NCBI GenBank assembly: GCA_016709665.1
Contig: JADJMI010000012.1
Span: 1-22,569, forward strand
Source: Betaproteobacteria bacterium
Lineage (GTDB): Bacteria > Pseudomonadota > Gammaproteobacteria > Burkholderiales > Usitatibacteraceae
Reading direction: 5' to 3'
Length of the DNA: 22,569 bases
Shown in pieces: positions 17,272 to 22,569 of this stretch. Position 1 is the stretch's first letter. Each line of letters begins with the position of its first letter. The notes beneath the pieces were generated by a model that saw nothing but the letters and a program-made list of their open reading frames with translations, did not search any database and had not been told where the DNA came from. A program made the translations under genes and the position numbers.

Positions 17272-18441
17272 CTACTCGCCTTTCAGGGGAACGACCTGCC
17301 AGCGGCCGTCCTTCGATTCGAGGGTGCGGTCGCACCCCAGTTCCGCGCGCGCCGCCCGGTGCCCGGGCAGCTCCGCGATCACGATCTCGCCCGCCTCGCG
17401 CAGCTTCGCCATCGCGGCCTCGAGCGCGGCATCCGCCACGCAGGGCGCGAGGACGCCCGCGCGGCGGGGCGTGGGCGGCGCCAGCGCCGCCAGGCGTCGC
17501 AGGTCGATGGTGAACCCCGTGGCCGGGCGCGCGCGCCCGAAGGACCGGCCCACCTCGTCGTAGCGGCCGCCGCGCGCGAGCGCGTCCGGCGAGCCCGCCG
17601 CGAACGCCGCGAAGACGACGCCGCTTTCGTAGTTGAAGCCGCCGAGTTCCGCCAGGTCGAACGAGATCTCGAGCCCCGGCGCGGCCAGTTCCTTCGCGAG
17701 CAACTCCAGCGCCGCGAGGGCCTCGCCGATGGGCTCGTCCTTCGGCAGGATCTCCCGCGCCCGCGCGAGGACCTCCGCGCCGCCGTTGAGCCGGGTGAGC
17801 TGCTCGAGGAGGCGGGCGCGAGGCTCGCCCAGCTGGGCCGCCATCGCGCGCACCGCCGGGCCGTCCTTCTGCTGCACCGCGTGGAAGAGCGCCTCGGCAT
17901 CCTCGCGGTCCAGCGTCGCGCCCTCGGCGAGCGCGCGGTGGATGGCGGGGTGGCCGATGTCGATGTTCACCCGGGCGAAGCCCGCCTCGCCCAGCACGCG
18001 TCCCATGAGGCGAAGCACTTCGAGGTCCGCCTCGAGGCCGGCGTGGCCGTAGAGCTCGGCGCCGAGCTGGATGGGCTCGCGCGTGGTGGTCATTCCCGCG
18101 GGCATCGTGTGCAGCACGCTGCCGCAGTAGGCGAGGCGCGTCACCCCCTCGCGGTTGAGCAGGTGCGCGTCGATGCGCGCCACCTGCGGCGTGTGGTCCG
18201 CGCGCACGCCGAGCTGGCGGCCCGAGAGGCGGTCGGCCAGGCGGAAGGTGGCGAGGTCCAGGTCGCGGCCGGTGCCCGACAGGAGCGACTCCGTGTACTC
18301 GAGGAGCGGGGGCTGCACCAGCTCGTAGCCGTGGGTTTCCAGCAGGTCGAGCAGGCGGCGGCGCAATCGCTCGAGCGTGCGCGCTTCGGCCGGGAGGATG
18401 TCCTCGACGTGTTCGGGCAGGAGCCAGCGGCGTTGGACCAT
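17272..18441 (-). CDS. hisZ: ATP phosphoribosyltransferase regulatory subunit
   Basis: A 389-residue histidyl-tRNA synthetase-like protein without tRNA-charging activity. It binds the short form of HisG and makes the first step of histidine synthesis active and feedback-regulated. Class II synthetase marks are present: RADHTPQVAR (80-89, motif 2-like), REPIQLGAELYG (121-132), YESGVVF (271-277) and GGRYDEVG (291-298). The protein ends shortly after the catalytic-like core and lacks the C-terminal anticodon-binding domain of HisRS, which separates HisZ (about 390 residues) from HisS (about 420-460). The frame is intact. It starts 5 bases after the DUF2065 gene and ends 4 bases before purA. No hisG lies in the window; finding hisZ beside purA rather than in a his cluster is common in betaproteobacteria. 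Confidence 0.92.
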   Translation of the reverse strand: MVQRRWLLPEHVEDILPAEARTLERLRRRLLDLLETHGYELVQPPLLEYTESLLSGTGRDLDLATFRLADRLSGRQLGVRADHTPQVARIDAHLLNREGVTRLAYCGSVLHTMPAGMTTTREPIQLGAELYGHAGLEADLEVLRLMGRVLGEAGFARVNIDIGHPAIHRALAEGATLDREDAEALFHAVQQKDGPAVRAMAAQLGEPRARLLEQLTRLNGGAEVLARAREILPKDEPIGEALAALELLAKELAAPGLEISFDLAELGGFNYESGVVFAAFAAGSPDALARGGRYDEVGRSFGRARPATGFTIDLRRLAALAPPTPRRAGVLAPCVADAALEAAMAKLREAGEIVIAELPGHRAARAELGCDRTLESKDGRWQVVPLKGE

Positions 18442-18446
18442 GGGCT

Positions 18447-18635
18447 TCAGCTCGCGAGGAGCAGGAGCGCGAGGCCCACGCCCATCGAGGCGAGCCCGGC
18501 GAAGCGCAGCTGCCCGTCGCGCAGCTCGGTCAGGCTGCGGAAGGTGTCGCGCCAGAGCTTCGGCGCGAGAAAGGGAAGGATTCCTTCGATCACGAGCATC
18601 AGCGCGAACGCCGTGAGCAGCACGTCCTGGAGCAC
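18447..18635 (-). CDS. DUF2065 (YjeT-like) small membrane protein
   Basis: A 62-residue protein with two hydrophobic segments: residues 5-22 (VLLTAFALMLVIEGILPF) and about 43-61 (LRFAGLASMGVGLALLLLA). They are joined by a short charged part (APKLWRDTFRSLTELRDGQ). This is the DUF2065/YjeT family, whose function is unknown. It is commonly found next to hflC and purA or hisZ, as here. The start is a GTG, 12 bases after the hflC stop, with AGGA about ten bases before it. The frame is intact. A role linked to the HflKC membrane complex can be guessed from position only. Confidence 0.85.
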   Translation of the reverse strand: MLQDVLLTAFALMLVIEGILPFLAPKLWRDTFRSLTELRDGQLRFAGLASMGVGLALLLLAS

Positions 18636-18647
18636 GAAAGCCGCGTC

Positions 18648-19518
18648 CTACTTGCCGCGGCCCGGGCTCTTCAGGTACTTGAAGAAGTCCGAGGAAGGCT
18701 CGAGCACCATCACGTCGCTCTTTGTTGCGAAGCGACGCGCGGTAGGCCTCGAGGCTGCGGTAGGAAGCTGTAGAACTCGGGGTTCTTCCCGAAGGCCTCG
18801 GCGTAGATGCGCGCGGCCTGGGCGTCGCCCTCGCCCTTGATGCGCTGGGCGTCGCGGTAGGCCTCGGCCACGATGACCTGCTTGGCGCGGTCGGCCTCGG
18901 CCTTGATCTTCTCGCCCTCGGCCGTGCCGGTGGAGCGCAGCTCGTTCGCGACGCGCTTGCGCTCCGATTCCATGCGGCGGAAGACGTCGCTCGAGATCTC
19001 GGGCACGAGGTCCACGCGCTTCAGGCGGACGTCCACGACCTCGACGCCGATGCCCTTCACGTCCTTGTCGACCTTGTCCGCGACGGTCTCCATGATCTTG
19101 TCGCGCTCGCCCGAGACCACGTCGTGCACGGTCCGCTTGGCGAATTCGGCCCGCAGCGCGTCGTTCACCGTCTGCGAGATGCGGGCCTCGGCGGCCACGG
19201 AGTCGCCGCGCACCGACACGTACTGGCGCACGTCGATCACGCGCCATTTCACGAAGGAATCGACCAGCACGTTCTTGTTTCGCTGGTGAGGAAGCGCTCG
19301 GCGTCCTTCGAGTCGTAGGTCTGGATGCGCGTGTCGTACAGGCGCACGTTCTGCAGGAGCGGGACCATGAAATACAGGCCCGGATCCGTGTGCATGGAGA
19401 CGACCTCGCCCAGCTGGAACTTGATGGTGGCCTTGCGCTGGTCGACGGTGTACACGCTCATCGACAGCACGAGGAGCGCGATGACGGCGGTGACCAGGAC
19501 GGCGGCGGAACGGTTCAT
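18648..19518 (-). CDS. hflC: HflC, SPFH-domain regulator of FtsH (three frameshifts)
   Basis: A membrane-anchored prohibitin-like protein of about 289 residues that assembles with HflK around the FtsH protease and tunes degradation of membrane proteins. Residues 7-24 form the single membrane anchor (VLVTAVIALLVLSMSVYT), followed by the SPFH domain (DQRKATIKFQLGEVV, DPGLYFMVPLLQNVRLYDTRIQTYD). A long helical Ala/Glu/Lys-rich region follows (KRVANELRSTGTAEGEKIKAEADRAKQ) and a C-terminus SDVMVLEPSSDFFKYLK. Three single-base shifts, near 19279 (missing A before NVLVDSF), 18768 (extra C in FYSFYRSLEAYR) and 18726 (extra G in RNKSDVM), divide it. Correcting them gives one continuous family-length protein. 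The ATG at 19516-19518 is just downstream of hflK (8 bases between). The breaks are probably sequencing errors. Confidence 0.9.
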
Positions 19519-19526
19519 GGTCGGCC

Positions 19527-20734
19527 CTATCGGTCGCGGGAGCGCAGCGCGTCGCGCGAGCGCGTGTCGGACGCGGCCGGCGCGGGCACGGGCGACGGAT
19601 CGGCGGGCGAGATCATGCGCGGCAGCGGGACGTCGGAGCCCTGGGCGGAAACGGTGCCCGTGCCCTGGCCGGCCATCTGGATGATCTTGTCGAGCGGCAG
19701 GAAAGGCATGTTCTGCCCGCCCTTCTGGTCGACGACGATCTTCGTGGTGTTCGAGAGGATCTGCTGGACGGTCTCGAGGTAGAGGCGCTCGCGGGTCACG
19801 GCCGGGGCTTTCTCGTACTCGGTGAGGATCTGGAAACGGGAGGCATCGCCCTGCGCCGTCGCGATGGCCGTCTGCTTGTAGCCGTTCGCTTCCTCGAGCA
19901 GGCGGGCCGCCACGCCTCGGGCGTTCGGGCACCACGTTGTTGGCGTAGGCCTGGCCCTCGTTCTTGAAGCGCTCGCGGTCCTGGCCGGCGCACCACGTCC
20001 TCGAAGGCGGAGAGCACCTGCTCGGGCGCCTGCACGTTCTGCAGGTTCACGGTGGTGATGTTGATGCCGGTCTTGTAGCGGTCGAGGATCTGCTGCATCA
20101 GGACTTTCACGCGCGAGGCGACCGCTGCGGCCTGCTCAGGACGAAGTCCATCTTGCTCTTTGCCGACGATCTCGCGGATCGCGGTCTCCGCGACCTGCAG
20201 GACGTTGTCGTCCGGGTTGCGGTTGTTGAAGAGGTAGTCCTCGGGGCCCTTGAGGGTGTACTGGATGGCGAACTGCACGTCGAGGATGTTCTCGTCGTCC
20301 GTGAGCATGAGCGCTCAGCCGGCTGCTTGTTCTTGGGGTTGCCGCGGTAGCCGACCTCGACCGTGCGCACGCCGAGACGTTCACGACCTCGGCCGACTCG
20401 ATCGGGAACGGCACGTGCCAGCGCGGGCCGGGCATCGTGGTCTCGATGTACTTGCCCCAGGCGAAGGACCACGCCGCGGCGGCCTTCCTCGACGATGGGA
20501 GAAGCCGCTCGCGAGCCAGACGCCCACGATGAGGATCAGGATGAACGCGACCGAGCCCCAAGAACGCGTTGGAGGGGCCGGAGGAGCCGCCCGTCGGGCC
20601 CGTGGGGCCGATCGGCGCGGGGCCACGCTTGCCGAAGAGGCCGGCGAGCTTCTGGTTGAGCTTCCTCAGGATCTCGTCGAGATCCGGCGGGCCGTCGTTG
20701 GGCTTCTTCCCCACTGGGGATCGTTCGGAGGCAT
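19527..20734 (-). CDS. hflK: HflK, SPFH-domain partner of HflC (about ten frameshifts)
   Basis: The larger partner of HflC in the FtsH-regulating membrane complex, about 402 residues. The true start is the ATG at 20732-20734 (MPPNDPQWG), joined after one missing G near 20712 to KKPNDGPPDLDEILRKLNQK, the typical cytoplasmic N-terminus. A Gly/Pro-rich stretch, a membrane anchor (SVAFILILIVGVWLASGF) and the SPFH domain follow (VEEGRRGVVLR, KYIETTMPGPRWHVPFPIES, ENILDVQFAIQYTLKGPEDYLF, then ITTVNLQNVQAPEQV). The C-terminus contains YLETVQQILSNTTKIVVDQK and a Pro/Ser-rich tail. I find shifts near 20712, 20560, 20493, 20463, 20378, 20316, 20160, 20140, 19990 and 19920. Every segment is conserved once reframed, so the gene is most likely intact in the organism and the sequence faulty. 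Confidence 0.87.
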
Positions 20735-20816
20735 GCGCTATTGGGGCCGGAGGTGGGATCGAGACGAAGAGATGCGGGCCGCGGGAGCGCCTTTCAATGC
20801 CAGGGGCGTCGATTCC

Positions 20817-21960
20817 CTAGGCTGCGGGAGCGAGCACCCGCGCGGCGTGTTCCCGCGCGATTTCCGCGAGCGCGTCGCGCAGGCCATCCAGACCGGCCCC
20901 CGAAACTGCACTCGCCTTGATATTCAATATCTTACCATAAGGATCGCGGACGACTTCGGGCACGGCGCCCTCGACGCGATCGATCTTGTTCCAGACGATG
21001 AGCTGGGGCAGGTCCGCGGCGCCGATCTCGGCGAGCACCTCGTTCACGGAATCGACCTGCTCGGCGTGCTGCGGGTTGGAGCCGTCGACCACGTGCAGCA
21101 GGACGTCGGCTGGACTGGTCTCCTCGAGCGTCGAGCGGAAAGCGGCCACGAGGGAATGGGGCAGGTCCCGCACGAACCCCACGGTGTCGGATATCGTCGC
21201 CTGCGCCCCTTCGCCCAGGTGGAGCTTGCGCGTGGTGGGGTCCAGGGTCGCGAAAAGCTTGTCGGCGACATACGCATCGGCGCGGTGAGGCGGTTGAAGA
21301 GCGTGGACTTGCCGGCGTTGGTGTAGCCCACGATCGAGACGCGCAGCATCCCGCCAGCGAACGGGCGGCCCGCTGGGTGTCGCGCACGCGGGCCACGTCT
21401 TCAGGCGCTCCTTGGTTTCTTCACCCGCTCGCCGATGAGGCGGCGGTCCAGTTCTCGATCCCAGCTTCCTCACCCAGGCCGCCCTTCTTTCGCCCAGGCC
21501 GCCGCGCTGGCGTTCCAGTGCAATCCAGCTCGCACGAGGCGCGCGAACAGGTAGTCGAGCCGGGCGAGCTCGACCCGCAGCTCGCCCTCGTGGCCGCGCG
21601 CTGGGCAAAGATCTCGAGGATGAGGTCGGTGGTCAGCTGGCAGACCTCTGACGGCCGGCCGCCCTGGGGGAGCGATTTCTCCGAGGTTGCGGATCTGCGC
21701 CGCGGTGAGCTCGTTGTCGAACACGACCGTCGAGGCATCGTGCGACGGCGGCGATCGTGCGGATCTCCTCGACCTTGCCCGAACCGGCGAAGGTGGCGGC
21801 ATCGGGCCGGTCGCGGCGCCCGGTGACGACCTAGAACGTCCGCGCCCGCCGTCTCCACGAGGCTCCGAGGCCTCCTCCAGGACGGTCGCAGACGCCGGGG
21901 GCCGATGTCGAGACAGCCGACGACGACGGCCGCTCGCGATTCGATCGCGGGTCGGGTTTC
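20817..21960 (-). CDS. hflX: HflX, ribosome-associated GTPase (multiple frameshifts, start uncertain)
   Basis: A GTPase of the HflX family that splits or rescues stalled ribosomes under stress, about 380 residues. The N-terminal part is spread over frames: AVVVG-LDIG near 21920, HDASTVVFDNELTAAQIRNL near 21680-21740, VCQLTTDLILEIFAQRA near 21610-21650, and LARLDYLFARLVRA near 21540-21580, all hallmarks of the HflX domain. The GTPase domain is clear: P-loop GYTNAGKST near 21310-21335, DTVGFVRDLPHSLVAAFRST near 21130-21190, and the guanine-specificity motif NKID near 20985-20996. The stop is at 20817. At least eight shifts occur between 21280 and 21960. No in-frame start can be chosen with confidence because of them, so the upstream limit is approximate. 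It lies between hfq and hflK, its usual place. Confidence 0.86.
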
Positions 21961-22044
21961 CGGCTTAGCCGGGTGGTCGCGGACACCCGCGCACCCGAAG
22001 GATGCGCGGAATCCAGCGGGAAGGCGATCTCCCCGGGCGGGCGA

Positions 22045-22286
22045 CTCAGGATTCCGGCGGGCAATGTCCGGAAGGCACCGAGACCGATCGCGCGGGACCA
22101 CCGTCGGATGGCGTGCTTGTAGACCATCTGGGTAGACGGTAATACGAGGAGGACCACGTACTGGTCGAAACGATTCCGATCTGCCCCCGAGCTTGATCCT
22201 GTCCACCAGGGTAGATGGAAACGGAACGTGCTCCTTGCGGAGGACGTTGAGGAACGGATCCTGCAAAAACAGCCCCGCGTTATCAT
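22045..22286 (-). CDS. hfq: Hfq, RNA chaperone (multiple frameshifts)
   Basis: A small hexameric Sm-like protein that pairs small RNAs with mRNAs, about 80 residues. LQDPFLNVLRKEHVP is readable directly in one frame. Then, after shifts, IKL, ESF-DQYVVLL, TQMVYKHAI and TVVPARSVSVPSG continue in other frames and end at a TGA (22045-22047). These are the Sm1 and Sm2 blocks; Lys-His in YKHAI is the RNA-contacting pair. The ATG at 22284-22286 plus one missing base gives MNNAGLFLQDPF, close to family N-termini; an in-frame ATG at 22327-22329 would add 14 unusual residues. Several one-base shifts and at least some substitutions (HVPFPSTLVDRI instead of a VSIYLVNGI-like stretch) suggest poor sequence here. 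Its place upstream of hflX supports the call. Confidence 0.85.
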
Positions 22287-22569
22287 TGTTAGCCCGCGAG
22301 TTACGGTTTTTCGCGGGAATATTCGGCATCCTCCGGACTAGGCTGCCGATCCGGGCGGACCACCGGCCGAATCTACTTCAAGGCGCGATATTGGCCACCA
22401 GCGCCACACCCTAACACCCCCGAATCCCGGCAAGCTGGGCCGCGCCGCCAACGCTCGGAACCGTGGTCAAACCCTGGGTTTTCGAGCGGGCGGCGTTCGC
22501 GTGCGCTTTCTTGCCCTGGCGCGGCGTGGAGGATCGAGCGCTTTCGCTGGTGGTCCAGGTTTCAGTCCC
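22287..22569. other. Unassigned end of window upstream of hfq
   Basis: In many betaproteobacteria der (engA) precedes hfq, so its 3' end could be expected here on the minus strand. I translated the minus strand and found no Der C-terminal signature and no other recognisable protein. One frame of about 60 codons (GTETWTTSESARSS onward) and another ending ARKPRV are open but not familiar. The neighbouring hfq is error-rich, so a real gene end could be hidden by shifts. No promoter could be assigned with confidence. Confidence 0.4.

Noticed and set aside
18648..22286. Possible true pseudogenisation of hflC, hflK, hflX and hfq
   Set aside because: All domains are present in order, the breaks are single-base, and the density follows position rather than gene, so sequence error explains it better.
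1..22569. CRISPR arrays, insertion sequences, attachment sites or prophage genes
   Set aside because: No regularly spaced repeats, transposase or integrase motifs, or terminal inverted repeats were seen; the only tRNA gene is not followed by a repeat of its 3' end in this window.

Overview
The window is GC-rich bacterial DNA with dense genes and mostly short spacers. It most resembles a betaproteobacterium. The order hfq-hflX-hflK-hflC-DUF2065-hisZ-purA, then a tRNA-Leu gene and rnr-rlmB, is typical of that class. An exosortase A (XrtA/PEP-CTERM) exopolysaccharide locus also fits. This placement is inferred from gene content and order; no database search was possible.

Layout. (1) Positions 1-8442, minus strand: an XrtA-associated exopolysaccharide cluster. 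In transcription order it encodes a membrane sugar transferase that primes the lipid carrier, a Wza-like export lipoprotein, a Wzz-like chain-length protein, a BY-type tyrosine autokinase with a Tyr/Gly tail, an outer-membrane beta-barrel, an ExeA-like ATPase and an O-antigen-ligase-like membrane protein cut by the window edge. From the export gene onward the genes lie 4-7 bases apart or overlap, so they form one operon. (2) 8443-8873: a divergent control region. (3) 8874-9902, plus strand: galE, which supplies UDP-galactose and so plausibly serves the cluster. (4) 9939-15766, minus strand: rnr, rlmB (4-base overlap) and a two-domain M16 metalloprotease. (5) 15828-15912, plus strand: tRNA-Leu(CAG), with a recognisable promoter and a terminator. 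(6) 15977-22286, minus strand: hfq, hflX, hflK, hflC, a DUF2065 gene, hisZ and purA, combining RNA regulation, membrane-protease control, histidine-pathway regulation and adenylate synthesis. (7) 22287-22569: nothing recognisable.

Sequence quality shapes the annotation. Many conserved genes are interrupted by one- or two-base shifts: the O-ligase, the ATPase, the chain-length gene, the M16 protease, purA, hflC, hflK, hflX and hfq. The shifts are sparse in the middle and very dense beyond about 18.7 kb. In each case the protein resumes in another frame with no missing domain. I read this as base-calling or assembly error rising toward a contig end, not as a run of pseudogenes. Genes affected are given as one CDS each, with the shift sites noted.

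I found no clearly new biological system. The best leads are the altered gene order at the 3' end of the XrtA cluster, the tRNA-Leu promoter overlapping the rnr start codon together with a hairpin that could mask the tRNA 5' end, the 16-base palindrome before the export gene, and the long N-terminal extension of the sugar transferase.
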